Of a stretch of DNA of 64,000 bases, positions 17,990-27,801 are shown piece after piece (the stretch's first letter is position 1; each line of letters starts with the position of its first letter). A model generated the notes under the pieces. The model was not told the origin of the DNA, ran no database searches, and was given only the letters and a program-made list of their open reading frames with translations. A program made the position numbers and the translations under genes. Origin of the DNA: Leptospirillum ferrooxidans C2-3 (GTDB lineage Bacteria > Nitrospirota > Leptospirillia > Leptospirillales > Leptospirillaceae); the NCBI RefSeq assembly GCF_000284315.1, contig NC_017094.1:2201486-2265485 (forward strand), written 5' to 3'.

Positions 17990-20073
17990 TATTCGTTCTC
18001 TTTTTTTGGACGACCGGTCACTGTCCTGATTTGAGAAAGAAGATCTTTCAGATCCGTTACCGGGGAAAGGCAGACACCACCGCCACAAACATCCGCCTGC
18101 GTTTCAAAAGAAACACCGGTGGCCGGAGGCTTTTGAAGAAAGTCCGGGAGGGAAAGGGAATCCCGTTCCCCCAGATCGATGATCAAGGTATCCAGAGGTG
18201 ACTTGGCACGAGCGGACAATGACCATTCCAGGGAGCTTTTCCCCCGGACCAGAACGATGACGGGAGGTGACAGATACTCCCCCAACGCCATGATCATCGA
18301 TGCATATCCCATAGGTTGCTCAAGCATCGGTTTTGAATAAAGGGCAAGCGTCCTGCCAACCTTCTCAAGCCAGTCCATCCGTCCGGAAAGGTGGGCAAGA
18401 CGGTTGAGGGCCCGACAGGTAACAGCCGATCCTGAGGGTATTGCCGCATCATGGCCGGATTTTGGACGATGAATCAGCTGTTCATGGTCATGGCTCGTAA
18501 AATGGAACCCTCCGGCCGCATCATCCCAGAACTTCGAGACGAGAACATCCGCGAGGGAAAGGGCCCAGGCCAGATCTGACGGCCTGTAAACCGTCGCCAG
18601 AGACTCGACGAGAGCATCCAGAACATAAGCATAGTCATCAAGATATGCGTTCAGCCTGCTTTCACCCTTCGTCCGGACCGCCAGAAGATGATCTCCTGTC
18701 CAGAGTGTTTCCCGGAGAATATCCAGAATTTTCTGTCCCTCCATGATCCACTCCGGACGGTCAAGGATCCGTCCGGCACGGATCAGTCCGCGGGCAAGGA
18801 GACCATTCCAGCCGGTGAGGACCTTGTCATCCTTTCCGGGTGGAATCCTCTGTGAGCGGACGGACAGAAGTTTTTCTTTTGCCGATGACAAAAGTGAATG
18901 AAACGGCCCTTCCGTCAGAGAGAGACGTGAAGCCACCTCCGAAAACGGAAGATTCTTCCTGAAATGCCAGAACTCGTGTTCAAAGTTCGGTGTTTCCGAA
19001 AGGCCATAGGTGAGCGATACCACCTGATATTCCTCGGGGGTCAGAATCCTTGAGACCTCTTCACGCGTCCAGACATAATACTTCCCTTCCTCACCTTCAG
19101 AGTCGGCATCGAGGGCTGCATGAAACGCCCCGGAACTATCCCTCATTTCCCGAAAAAGCCAAGTCACAATGCCGTCACAAACCGAAGCGAGGCCGGCGTC
19201 TTCAGAAAGATGCGCACCTTCGGCGTAGACGCAAAGGAGAAGAGCATTGTCGTAAAGCATCTTTTCAAAATGGGGGATTGTCCATGTGCCATCCACGCTG
19301 TAACGGGAAAAACCGCCACCGATCTGATCGTAAATACCTCCGGAGGCCATCCTCTCCAGTGTGTGTCTTGCCATCCAGAGATCAAAAACCTCTCCTTCGC
19401 GCTCATACTCCCGGAGACATGCGGCAATATCCATTGGATGCGGAAACTTCGGTGCCGGGGTAAATCCACCGTCTTCCGAGTCGAACCGGGCTCGAAGACT
19501 GTCCCTGAGACGGGCTTCGGGCTCGATCGTCAGCGAGGACGGATCGGGGTTTGCACCTTCGCCAAGAGCATCCGATCGGGAGAGAAGCTCCGTCACAGGA
19601 TGCTTTGTACCGGACAGAGCCTCTTTGTTTTCATCATAAAATTGCCGGATCTGGTGCAGAACCGAAATAAAACCGGGAAGACCGAATCGGGGACTTTTGG
19701 GGAAGTAGGTTCCTCCCGCAAACGGAACCTGGTCAGGGGTCAGAAACATCGTGAGGGGCCAGCCGCCGTTTCTTTTTGTAATCACGGTATGAGCCATCTG
19801 GTAGATATGATCGAGATCCGGACGTTCTTCCCTGTCGACCTTGATGTTGATGAAAGACTCATTCATGACCGAGGCCGTCTCCGGATCCTCAAAGGATTCA
19901 TGGGCCATGACATGACACCAATGGCAGGCGGAGTACCCGATTGAAAGAAGAATCGGGCGATTCGTTTCATGGGCCAGAGAGAGTGCTTCCGGTCCCCATG
20001 GGTACCAGTTCACAGGATTTTCCGCATGCTGAAGAAGATAGGGACTCGTTTCCCGACTCAAGAGATTGGACAT
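17989..20073 (-). CDS. DUF255 thioredoxin-domain / glycosidase-like protein (YyaL/SSP411 type)
   Basis: 694 residues. The N-terminal thioredoxin-like domain begins [22 protein letters not shown] and has the active-site-like CHWC in [16 protein letters not shown] (about 52-60). A long (alpha/alpha)-barrel region follows with [17 protein letters not shown] and [15 protein letters not shown]. The family is widespread but of unclear function. The start is fixed by MSNLLSRE matching family N-termini; a longer frame upstream has no support. It heads the operon ending at fmt. Confidence 0.9.
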   Translation of the reverse strand: MSNLLSRETSPYLLQHAENPVNWYPWGPEALSLAHETNRPILLSIGYSACHWCHVMAHESFEDPETASVMNESFINIKVDREERPDLDHIYQMAHTVITKRNGGWPLTMFLTPDQVPFAGGTYFPKSPRFGLPGFISVLHQIRQFYDENKEALSGTKHPVTELLSRSDALGEGANPDPSSLTIEPEARLRDSLRARFDSEDGGFTPAPKFPHPMDIAACLREYEREGEVFDLWMARHTLERMASGGIYDQIGGGFSRYSVDGTWTIPHFEKMLYDNALLLCVYAEGAHLSEDAGLASVCDGIVTWLFREMRDSSGAFHAALDADSEGEEGKYYVWTREEVSRILTPEEYQVVSLTYGLSETPNFEHEFWHFRKNLPFSEVASRLSLTEGPFHSLLSSAKEKLLSVRSQRIPPGKDDKVLTGWNGLLARGLIRAGRILDRPEWIMEGQKILDILRETLWTGDHLLAVRTKGESRLNAYLDDYAYVLDALVESLATVYRPSDLAWALSLADVLVSKFWDDAAGGFHFTSHDHEQLIHRPKSGHDAAIPSGSAVTCRALNRLAHLSGRMDWLEKVGRTLALYSKPMLEQPMGYASMIMALGEYLSPPVIVLVRGKSSLEWSLSARAKSPLDTLIIDLGERDSLSLPDFLQKPPATGVSFETQADVCGGGVCLSPVTDLKDLLSQIRTVTGRPKKENE

Positions 20074-20389
20074 CAAGATCCTTTCAAGGGAACAAACTCC
20101 CCTATTATTATAATACAAACCATAAAAAACCAATATGCCATATAGGGATATGCCCAGATTGTCTTTCAGATTGTTGGAACTGATCCAAACAAGTTTCGAG
20201 CAAAAGTGGAACCCTCTTATTCTAACGGGGATGTGAACGATCATCAAATTCCATATTCGTCCACGTTTATACTAGATCTTTTCTGACAATCAGAGGATCC
20301 AAATCATTGGAGATGGGTAAAGTGTTCCGTCTTTAAGACGCTGACCATCGTGGGGGATCTTCAGGAAGAGATGGGAAAGGAAAGGCAGA
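20074..20389. other. Intergenic region upstream of the DUF255 gene
   Basis: About 315 bases between the start of the DUF255 gene and the mgtA terminator. An AT-rich stretch near 20100-20150 is a reasonable place for the leftward operon promoter, but no clear -35/-10 pair was called. No gene is supported. Confidence 0.5.
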
Positions 20390-20420
20390 GTGTCCGGGGC
20401 GTGATATCCCCCCCGGACAC
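20390..20420 (-). terminator. Hairpin terminator after mgtA
   Basis: A perfect 10-bp stem (GTGTCCGGGG, arms 20390-20399 and 20411-20420) with an 11-nt loop lies 10 bases past the mgtA stop. The T-tract on the minus strand is weak and interrupted. Confidence 0.65.
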
Positions 20421-20430
20421 AAGCGCCACG

Positions 20431-23127
20431 CTAATTGAAGCCATATCTTCGGATAAAGAGGTTCTTGACCATCTGGGCCAAAAGGCAGTAGGGAACAAGA
20501 AGGGCCAATAGCCATGGGAAATAACTCCAGGGCAAGGGGACAAGACCAACCTTCGCTCCCAGGGAAGAAAAGGGAATGGCCACTCCGAGGATCATGATCA
20601 GCGAAGTCATCACAAGAAGCGGAGCGGATGCCCTGCTTTGCAAAAACGGGATCTTCCGGGTACGGATGATATGGACGATCAGTGTCTGGGAGAGGAGTCC
20701 TTCAATGAACCATCCGGACTGGAACAATCCGGCGCTTGCCGGACTGTTCGCCTTGAACACGAACCACATGACAGCAAATGTCGCATAGTCAAAGATCGAG
20801 CTGATGGGTCCCATCACAACCATGAATCGCCCGATATCCCCGATTTCCCATTTGCGAGGCTTTTCGAGATACTCCTCATCGACGTGATCGAAGGGGATCG
20901 CCGTCTGGGAGAGGTCATAAAGAAGGTTCTGGGTTAAAAGCTGGACCGGCTGCATGGGAAGAAACGGAAGAAAAACGCTCGACCCGAGAATACTGAAAAC
21001 ATTTCCGAAGTTCGAGCTCGAACCCATCTTGATATATTTGATGATGTTTCCGAACACCTTCCTGCCCTCGATAATCCCCTCTTCCAGCACAAGAAGACTT
21101 TTTTCAAGGAGGATGATATCGGCGGACTCTTTCGCGATATCGACGGCATTGTCGACGGATATCCCGATATCCGAGGCCAAAAGGGCCGGAGCGTCGTTGA
21201 TCCCGTCTCCCATAAATCCGACAACATGGCCCTTTCGCTGAAGGGATCGGATGATCCGCTCTTTTTGCGAAGGAGAAAGCTTCGCGAAAACCGTTGTTTT
21301 CTCCACCCGTGAGTCGAGATCTTCATCGGAGATCTCGGACAGCTCTCCCCCCAGCATCAGGGAGTCCACCTCAAGCCCCACCTCACGACAGATTTTTCTT
21401 GTCACAAGATCGTTGTCACCTGTCAGAACCTTGACCGAAACTCCTTTTTTCCCCAAAAGGCGAATAGCTTCCATCGCCGTTTCTTTCGGAGGATCCAGAA
21501 ACGCCACATAGCCAAGGAGGGTGAGATCCGACTCGTCGGCCACAGAATAGGAGGGGCCACGCTGTGAGACTTCTTTTGCCGCAACGGCGATGACACGCAT
21601 TCCGTCATTGTTGAGATCATTGGCAAGTGCCATGCAGCGATCCCTTGAGACCGACTCGATCGGGATGATCTCACCGTCAATTTCGGCAAATTGGCAGATA
21701 TTGAAGATCTCCTCGAGAGCGCCCTTGCAGATCAGAACATGGCTCCTGTCCTTCCTCTCGAGGATGACGGACATTCGTTTTCTCGCGAAATCAAATGGGA
21801 TCTCGTCGATCTTCTGATAATCCCGCTCGACGGCCAGGTCTCCCCAGATTTCATGATGTTTCAAGATCGCGACATCCAGAAGATTTTTCAGACCCGTCTG
21901 ATAGAAGCTGTTTAGAAAGGCATATTTCAGAACATGGTTCTTTGGATTGCCGAGGGGGTCCACATACTTTTCAAGAACAACCTTGTCCTGTGTCAATGTT
22001 CCTGTCTTGTCGGTGCATAAAACATCGATGGCACCAAAGTTCTGAATGGCCGGAAGCCTCTTGACGATGACCTTTCTCTTGGCCATCGACAAGGCTCCTC
22101 TTGCAAGATTCACCGTGACAATCATCGGAAGCATCTCGGGCGTCAGCCCGACGGCAACCGCCACGGCAAACATGAACGCCTCAAGCCAGGCCCCCTTGGA
22201 AAACCCATTGATCAGAAAGACCATCGGTGTCATGACCACCATGAATTTCAGCATGAGCCATGTAAAACGGTGTATTCCGCGATCGAATGAAGACAGGGAG
22301 CGCCCTTCGGAGATGGTTTTTGCAACGGATCCGAGAAACGTCTCCCTTCCGGTTTTCAGAACAATCGCCTGGGCTGTTCCACTGATCACATTGGTTCCCA
22401 TAAAACAGATGTTTTGAAGGTCCGGAAGGTTGACCGTTCTTGAAGCGTCAGGAGGCGGGGGGAACGGGAATTTCTCCACCGGAAGGGACTCTCCTGTCAG
22501 TGAGGACTGACTGACAAACAGATCCTTGGAATAGGTCAGCCGCACATCGGCGGGTACCATGTCTCCTGCCGAAAGGTGGATCAGGTCGCCGGGAACCACC
22601 TCCCGGATGGGAACCTCCTGACGGATGGAAATCATTTTATCTTCCGAAGACTCTTCCTCTTTTGCCGGCCCTGACCTGACGACCCTGATCACCGTGGCCT
22701 TGGTGCTCACCATCGCTTTCAGACGCATCGCTGCCTGACTTGAGCGGTATTCCTGAAAAAAAGTAAGGAAAACGCTGACCGTGACCATGATTCCCATAAC
22801 AACGGAACCGCTTTTGTCATCCGTCAGATAGGAGATGATCGCCAGAGCTGTCAGCAGAAGGATGAAAGGGTTCAAGAATGCCTTCAGAAGCTGTTTTGGC
22901 CAATGAAGACCCTCCTGATCAATTTCATTGGTTCCGATCGCAGCAAGCCTGGCTCTGGCAATCTCCTCGGTCAGCCCCTGTGGACTTCCCTCAAGCACAT
23001 TCAAAAGCTCTTCAAGATTCCATCGGCTGGCTTTTTGAAAAAAACCGTTGTGTCGGTAGGGCTCAGAAGAGTCCGGCCTTTGTGGCGGATTTTTAAAACC
23101 ACCCTCTTTTTTTGGTTGAACAAGCAT
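20431..23127 (-). CDS. mgtA: Magnesium-translocating P-type ATPase (MgtA/MgtB type)
   Basis: 898 residues, type IIIB P-type ATPase. Order: N-terminal actuator region, TGES in SSLTGESLPVEKFPF, phosphorylation motif DKTGTLTQD, hinge GDGINDAPALLASDIGISVD, and a six-helix C-terminal membrane half typical of MgtA/B. It imports Mg2+ across the inner membrane. ATG at 23127 follows GAGGGGATTTT; an upstream extension of the frame is not supported. The leader holds a small ORF and hairpins, reminiscent of leader control in enteric mgtA (inference). Confidence 0.94.
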   Translation of the reverse strand: MLVQPKKEGGFKNPPQRPDSSEPYRHNGFFQKASRWNLEELLNVLEGSPQGLTEEIARARLAAIGTNEIDQEGLHWPKQLLKAFLNPFILLLTALAIISYLTDDKSGSVVMGIMVTVSVFLTFFQEYRSSQAAMRLKAMVSTKATVIRVVRSGPAKEEESSEDKMISIRQEVPIREVVPGDLIHLSAGDMVPADVRLTYSKDLFVSQSSLTGESLPVEKFPFPPPPDASRTVNLPDLQNICFMGTNVISGTAQAIVLKTGRETFLGSVAKTISEGRSLSSFDRGIHRFTWLMLKFMVVMTPMVFLINGFSKGAWLEAFMFAVAVAVGLTPEMLPMIVTVNLARGALSMAKRKVIVKRLPAIQNFGAIDVLCTDKTGTLTQDKVVLEKYVDPLGNPKNHVLKYAFLNSFYQTGLKNLLDVAILKHHEIWGDLAVERDYQKIDEIPFDFARKRMSVILERKDRSHVLICKGALEEIFNICQFAEIDGEIIPIESVSRDRCMALANDLNNDGMRVIAVAAKEVSQRGPSYSVADESDLTLLGYVAFLDPPKETAMEAIRLLGKKGVSVKVLTGDNDLVTRKICREVGLEVDSLMLGGELSEISDEDLDSRVEKTTVFAKLSPSQKERIIRSLQRKGHVVGFMGDGINDAPALLASDIGISVDNAVDIAKESADIILLEKSLLVLEEGIIEGRKVFGNIIKYIKMGSSSNFGNVFSILGSSVFLPFLPMQPVQLLTQNLLYDLSQTAIPFDHVDEEYLEKPRKWEIGDIGRFMVVMGPISSIFDYATFAVMWFVFKANSPASAGLFQSGWFIEGLLSQTLIVHIIRTRKIPFLQSRASAPLLVMTSLIMILGVAIPFSSLGAKVGLVPLPWSYFPWLLALLVPYCLLAQMVKNLFIRRYGFN

Positions 23128-23182
23128 AAAATCCCCTCGAAAACTTTTGCGGAACGAGTGATCCGCGCAGATTGAATACAGG

Positions 23183-23253
23183 CGATTGTCCCACCCAGAG
23201 TGATAAAGGGGCCCAAGTTTTCCCTTAAGATATGGAAGCCGGGGGGACAATCG
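23183..23253 (-). promoter_or_regulatory. Long-range hairpin in the mgtA leader
   Basis: CGATTGTCCC (23183-23192) is perfectly complementary to GGGACAATCG (23244-23253), and the pairing extends with small bulges on both sides; the loop is about 51 nt. It lies between the small leader ORF and mgtA on the mgtA strand. A regulatory RNA element is inferred; no riboswitch class is recognised. Confidence 0.45.
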
Positions 23254-23304
23254 GCCTATCGGTCATCAGATCGGCGATTCCGACCTGTTCATGGCTCGAA
23301 ATCC

Positions 23305-23421
23305 CTATGGAGAGATTCTCCCGAGGATTCCCGGCTCATTTAACAGGGTCAGAACGAAACGGATCCTGAAAAAAAAGATCTGAAAAACGTGACGCACGGT
23401 GCGAAACAGGAAGCGAAACAT
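23305..23421 (-). CDS. Possible leader peptide of mgtA (38 residues)
   Basis: ATG at 23421 is preceded by an excellent site, GGGGGAGG, four bases away. The peptide is hydrophobic and arginine-rich (MFRFLFRTVRHVFQIFFF..., one helix-length stretch) and ends 177 bases before mgtA. Enteric mgtA is controlled by translation of a short leader ORF and MgtC is targeted by a small hydrophobic peptide, so either role is conceivable. No homology is claimed. Confidence 0.4.
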   Translation of the reverse strand: MFRFLFRTVRHVFQIFFFRIRFVLTLLNEPGILGRISP

Positions 23422-23560
23422 GGGGACCTCCCCCTTTTTTGAAAAAGATTCACGATAGAGCAAAAGGAGCGGACCGAAAAAAGCTCTTGAGCCGTTCAAA
23501 ATGGACAGGCGCATGGCGTTTTTGGTCTGGCTTAACGATCACTCATTGGGTTTCAAAAAA

Positions 23561-23631
23561 GCGGAAGGGAACAGGAGGAGAAAAACATGGAGGAAAAATC
23601 GATTTAAAGCATTTCCTCCTTTCCCTTCCGC
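23561..23631. repeat. Imperfect long inverted repeat with two competing arms
   Basis: The left arm GCGGAAGGGAACAGGAGGA (from 23561) pairs with TCCTCCTTTCCCTTCCGC (to 23631) with only small bulges. An internal GGAGGAAA (23589-23596) can pair instead with the same TTTCCTCC (23612-23619). The two structures exclude each other. It lies between the divergent mgtA and PEP-CTERM genes. Confidence 0.6.
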
Positions 23632-23970
23632 CTAGGACTCGAGTCTTGACCCATCAGGGCCCTTTCTTTTGTTAGGGAAGATGGCTTTTCCGAAAAAAAC
23701 CCTCTTAAGGGAGTCTTTCCGGCCCATTCCTTCACCTTGGTGGCGGCATCCCGAACAGGAATCCGAAAAATCAGGACCCAATCCGATGACACCTTCGGTA
23801 AGCTGTCCAATCATTCATTTCAGTCGAGATGATCAGGAGCATCTTCGCTCATGATTAAACGAAGATTTTCAAAGGTAACCGGCCCGAGTCTTGGTTGTCA
23901 AGGATTTTTTCCATTTCCAGAATATTTTTGAAAATCCGCTCCATCTTCGGAGCAAAGGAAGAGCTACAGG

Positions 23971-24014
23971 AACCGTCAGTTTTTTTTACAGAACCATCAG
24001 ATCTTTTTACAGAA
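23971..24014. repeat. Tandem direct repeats upstream of the sigma-54 promoter
   Basis: Two 23-base copies (23971-23993 and 23992-24014), AACCGTCAG.../AACCATCAG... followed by a T-run and TTTTTACAGAA, repeat with a 21-base period, i.e. two helical turns on the same DNA face. They sit about 95-140 bases upstream of the -12 element, the normal position for activator-binding sites of sigma-54 promoters. Confidence 0.6.
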
Positions 24015-24096
24015 AGATTGGTCCGATGCACAAAAAAAAACATCTCCCAAACCAAAAAAATCCTTTAATCCTTTAAAAACAATAAAAACATATACC

Positions 24097-24112
24097 TGGC
24101 ACAACACTTGCT
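24097..24112 (+). promoter_or_regulatory. Sigma-54 (RpoN) -24/-12 promoter of the PEP-CTERM gene
   Basis: TGGCAC-AACAC-TTGCT matches the sigma-54 consensus TGGCAC-N5-TTGCW at every fixed position with exact spacing. Transcription would start near 24122, leaving a leader of about 88 nt before the ATG. Confidence 0.8.
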
Positions 24113-24209
24113 TATGAAATCGCAACAAGAATTTTAACCCGATGGGAATATCCCAAAGGGTCGATCTGGACCTCAGTGGAATCCATGCTTCCCTAACCAA
24201 GGACGGAAC

Positions 24210-24992
24210 ATGAAACATTCAATCCTTTTGAAAAGCCTTCTTGCGGTGGCTATCCTCACAACCTCATACCTTCCAGATGCTTACGCTGCCTTCTCTTTTG
24301 GTGAAGTAAACGGATATCAGGATGTCACCATGAACGCTTCCGATGTGGGACAATCTTTTACGGCCAACTGGCTCTGTAGCGCCAACACGACTTGCAACAA
24401 TCCGAAAATAGTAAATCCTTCCCCGGTCAATCTCAGTGCAACCGGAACATTTACACTGGACCAATACGGAAGCAACTATGTCAAGATCTCTGCAACCATC
24501 AAAAACACGACAATCTCGAGCTTTCAAGCCGCGTTGATGTCCATCGGTCTTTCCACACAGCTCTCCAACTCGAACATCTCTCCTTCATGGAACATACCCG
24601 GAGATTCGGGATCTCAAGGAACAATCTTCAAAAGTTATAGCTCTCCAGGTAATTTCCCAGGAGGGTTTAGCGGAATCAACGCCTGTTTCTGGGCAGGAAT
24701 AAACTGTAGCGGGGGACCCATTACTAGCGGGCTTGGAAATGGTTACACTAAACTGGGCCCATCGACCGACTCATTCACCTTCTTCCTGACATCAAATACC
24801 GGAACCATCGGTTCCTCATTGACGCTTTCCGATTTTGCGGTCAAGTTTCAGACACAAGCTGGTTCCTATGAATTCGGCGATGGACTGGGTCCTTCTCCGA
24901 CACCGGAACCCGGATCTTTCTGGCTTCTCGGTTCCGCACTTCTGGCCATGATCGGCTTCTCTCTCCGAAAGACAATGCCCAAAAAAGCCTGA
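24210..24992 (+). CDS. PEP-CTERM sorting-domain surface protein
   Basis: 260 residues. Signal peptide (about 1-26, core SLLAVAILTTSYLPDAYA), a beta-rich Ser/Thr/Asn/Gly-rich body, and a C-terminal TPEPGSFWLLGSALLAMIGFS followed by basic residues: the PEP motif, membrane helix and RK tail recognised by exosortase. Such proteins are exported and processed, often with exopolysaccharide. AAGGACGG precedes the ATG. A sigma-54 promoter lies upstream and a terminator downstream, so it is monocistronic. No exosortase gene is in the window. Confidence 0.92.
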   Translation: MKHSILLKSLLAVAILTTSYLPDAYAAFSFGEVNGYQDVTMNASDVGQSFTANWLCSANTTCNNPKIVNPSPVNLSATGTFTLDQYGSNYVKISATIKNTTISSFQAALMSIGLSTQLSNSNISPSWNIPGDSGSQGTIFKSYSSPGNFPGGFSGINACFWAGINCSGGPITSGLGNGYTKLGPSTDSFTFFLTSNTGTIGSSLTLSDFAVKFQTQAGSYEFGDGLGPSPTPEPGSFWLLGSALLAMIGFSLRKTMPKKA

Positions 24993-25014
24993 GACTAGTT
25001 TCAGAGCCATATCC

Positions 25015-25047
25015 GGAATGCCAGGAAAACCTGGCATTCCCCTCTTT
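25015..25047 (+). terminator. Terminator after the PEP-CTERM gene
   Basis: A perfect 11-bp stem GGAATGCCAGG/CCTGGCATTCC with an AAAA loop (25015-25040) is followed by a T-rich stretch. It starts 23 bases after the stop. Confidence 0.8.
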
Positions 25048-25217
25048 ACTATTTCCCCACCTTCCCCCCCAAAAATCTCCCTTCAGCACATCCATCGACA
25101 AAAGAGCCTCTGGCATGTTTTATTGATGCAAAGGGTTTTAAAACGCACCGGCATTTCAGATTGAGATTTGTGCTTATGTCATGCGGAGAATCAAGATTGA
25201 TCGAGTGCCATTCAAAC

Positions 25218-26360
25218 ATGACTCATAAAAGAGATTCTGCTCCTTTCAGAAACTTCCTCACATCCATTTTTCTGATCGTTTTCCTATTTTCTCCGTCTGA
25301 AAAGCCCCCTGTATTTGGCCAGAGCATTACTCAACAGGACCAGACCATTCTTCCTTCATCAGATTTCAATCCCTGCCTCCGGATTCTGTCGATCGATGGA
25401 GGAGGCGTCCGGGGCATCATTCCCGCAGCGGTTCTTGAAAGGATCGAAGAAGAAACCGGGGAACCGGTCAGCAGACTGTTTGACTTCATTTCGGGAACAT
25501 CCACAGGGGCTGTCATTTCCCTGGCACTGACAAAACCATCAGAAAAGGATTCCCAAAAAGCTCAGTTTTCCGCCAAAGATATTGTCGGATTCTATGAACG
25601 CGACAGCAGGATCCTCTTTCCTCCCCCATCAACCGAAACGGAAGAAAAGCGTTTCCTCACCTCAACAAAATACTCACCGGAACCGCCACTGAACATTTTC
25701 AGGCAAACCTTTGGCAAAACCGGACTAAAAAAGTCCCTCGTTCCCATTCTTGTTCCAACCTACAACATCAAGGAGAAGAAACCGTTTTTCTTTAAAAGCT
25801 GGGTCAAAAGCACCAACGACTACCCGATGAGTGAAGTCGCCCGGGCGGCTGTTGCCGCCCCGGGCTACTTCCCCCCTGTCGAACTTCCCGCCCACAGGCA
25901 AACATCCTCCCCAAAACAGACAATTGTACTGGTCGACGGCGGAGTCTTTGCCAATAATCCCATGAGATATGCCTTGGAAAACTCCTATCAATTGGGCAAT
26001 ATCCGAAAAGGCATTTTTCTCCTGTCTCTTGGAACAGGAAAAACCTCTCCCGAACACCCAAGAGAAAGCCCTTATCACTGGGAAGAGGCACAATGGCCAT
26101 CACCACTAAAAAATCTTCTCTTTGCTGATCCACCCATTAGCAACCAAGAGTCATCCTCCCAGATCACACTGCGGATGGAGCCCGTCATTCCAGCGGAAAA
26201 CGCCGCAATGGACAATGCCCGAGAACAAAACCTGCTGACGCTCAGAAATATCTCCAAGCAGATGATGAATCAAAACCGACCAGCCTTCAAAAGGATTTTG
26301 AGGATTCTCAAAACACCTCGGCCGGCCGGTTGTTTCAGAGAGGGCAACCTCCCGGATTGA
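25218..26360 (+). CDS. Patatin-like phospholipase, exported
   Basis: 380 residues. The N-terminal hydrophobic stretch NFLTSIFLIVFLFSPS (about 12-27) suggests export. The patatin domain has the oxyanion loop DGGGVRG, nucleophile elbow GTSTG, and catalytic Asp in the DGG of VDGGVFANNP: the full Ser-Asp dyad. It would hydrolyse lipid acyl esters. ATG at 25218 is used; ATG at 25176 is also possible and neither has a strong ribosome-binding site. Confidence 0.88.
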   Translation: MTHKRDSAPFRNFLTSIFLIVFLFSPSEKPPVFGQSITQQDQTILPSSDFNPCLRILSIDGGGVRGIIPAAVLERIEEETGEPVSRLFDFISGTSTGAVISLALTKPSEKDSQKAQFSAKDIVGFYERDSRILFPPPSTETEEKRFLTSTKYSPEPPLNIFRQTFGKTGLKKSLVPILVPTYNIKEKKPFFFKSWVKSTNDYPMSEVARAAVAAPGYFPPVELPAHRQTSSPKQTIVLVDGGVFANNPMRYALENSYQLGNIRKGIFLLSLGTGKTSPEHPRESPYHWEEAQWPSPLKNLLFADPPISNQESSSQITLRMEPVIPAENAAMDNAREQNLLTLRNISKQMMNQNRPAFKRILRILKTPRPAGCFREGNLPD

Positions 26361-26418
26361 CCGGAAAACAGACCATTCGGCCAATCATTATCCTCCATTT
26401 CATCTGACCGATTTTTGT

Positions 26419-27336
26419 CTAACTGCCTTTATTGTATAGAGCCAAAGCCTCCTCTACGGATTGGTCCAGTACGGCAATGGCGTGAATCGCGCGACAAAAA
26501 CGGATAGCTTCCTCAAAAGAACGTTGATGAACATTTCTTCCGGTGGCACAACCGGATGTGCCACCAAGATGAATCTGATCATAGAGACGCTTTAAAAAGC
26601 TGGGAACGGTGGTCTCGGCGCCACCGGCGCAAACCACCTGGGATCTGCCGGCCGCCGCCACCGCTTCCCTGAGCAACATCCCGTCCATCTGGCCGGACGG
26701 ATCAACAGGAGGATTAATCTTTATAAAATCTGCACCCAGACAGGCCCCGACACCAGCTCCTCCGGCAATCAAATGGGCATCGTTCTCATTCCCAACAGAT
26801 CGTCCTCTCGGATAAACCCACAAGACAAATACCAGACCCATCTGATGTGCCTCAAAAATGAGTCTTGAAGCCTCGGACAACATTGCTGGCTCATACTCGC
26901 TTCCCGGATAAAGGGTATAACCGAGAGCCACAACGCGCACTCCGGCATGGCGAACAAACTGTTCAACCTGGGATGTTTCCTGCCACTGGAGACTGACAGG
27001 ATCCTTCTGGTCCTTCTTCACAAGATGGGTTTTTGAATTCAGCTTGATCAGATAAGGAATATCGCGATAATCCATCCCATACCGCGCAATCAGACCCATC
27101 TGGCCTGCAAAGCAACCGACAGGAGCGCTCTGGGCTATTTTAAAAAGATGCTCCGGAGAAGAATCATCAGCCGCCACGGCAGCCCCGACAAAATCATCAT
27201 TCAGATGCTCAACCTTTTGATCCCCGGCCATGAGGAAAAGCCGTCCGGTCTCTTTTGTCATCAAACGATAATTCTCTTCGTAGCGTCTTCTCGCCGCGCC
27301 TCTCGGCACATCCAGGGGAATTGACAATTTCATCAT
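26419..27336 (-). CDS. Class I (DeoC/archaeal-type) fructose-bisphosphate aldolase family protein
   Basis: 305 residues. LFLMAGDQKVEHLND near the start, VALGYTLYPGSEYE, VFVLWVYPRGRSV, GADFIKINPPVD (Schiff-base lysine region) and VCAGGAETT match the FbaB/LacD/DeoC aldolase fold. It probably cleaves or forms fructose 1,6-bisphosphate; related proteins act on other keto-sugar phosphates. The start is chosen at 27336, five bases after GGGAGGG. An unrelated class II family aldolase is encoded at 57190. Confidence 0.82.
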   Translation of the reverse strand: MMKLSIPLDVPRGAARRRYEENYRLMTKETGRLFLMAGDQKVEHLNDDFVGAAVAADDSSPEHLFKIAQSAPVGCFAGQMGLIARYGMDYRDIPYLIKLNSKTHLVKKDQKDPVSLQWQETSQVEQFVRHAGVRVVALGYTLYPGSEYEPAMLSEASRLIFEAHQMGLVFVLWVYPRGRSVGNENDAHLIAGGAGVGACLGADFIKINPPVDPSGQMDGMLLREAVAAAGRSQVVCAGGAETTVPSFLKRLYDQIHLGGTSGCATGRNVHQRSFEEAIRFCRAIHAIAVLDQSVEEALALYNKGS

Positions 27337-27801
27337 AACGCCCTCCCTACCAGTTAAAGGAATCATCAACTTCATGGAAAGCTTCGGCAAACATGCCCCT
27401 CAGCTCAAATCATAACATTCACTTCATGATCCCCCCAAACGTTCAAACTCCTCCCTTACAAAACCGACATCCGCGAACCTGCCATGATTGACCAGATCGG
27501 AAAAAGCATGTCATAGTGGTGGACCGGTACTGATCCGCATTCATTTCCCCCGACCCGAACATGAAAAATCGTCCAGTTGGGAAATCAAAATGAATCGACG
27601 AGCCTTCCCGGGGCATGCGGAGGAGAACAACAGCTTTGGCTGCCGCTCCCCGTCCATCCAGTTTGACAAAATAAAGCTTGATCAAATACAATTACAGGAC
27701 GTAAAGATCTGAAAAAACGTCACCATTTTCCGTTGTCTCCGATGGAATGATTGCCGCCGGAATCAATCGTACGGGGAACTATTATCTGTTAAGGAGATCC
27801 T
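27337..27801. other. Divergent intergenic region before the PorE-like pair
   Basis: About 465 bases. Short open frames exist on both strands but have no ribosome-binding site or recognisable product. It should hold promoters for the aldolase (leftward) and the PorE-like genes (rightward); none is called. Confidence 0.5.

Noticed and set aside
23422-24209. M-box magnesium riboswitch upstream of mgtA
   Set aside because: I looked for the conserved M-box core on the mgtA strand and did not find it; only unassigned hairpins are present.
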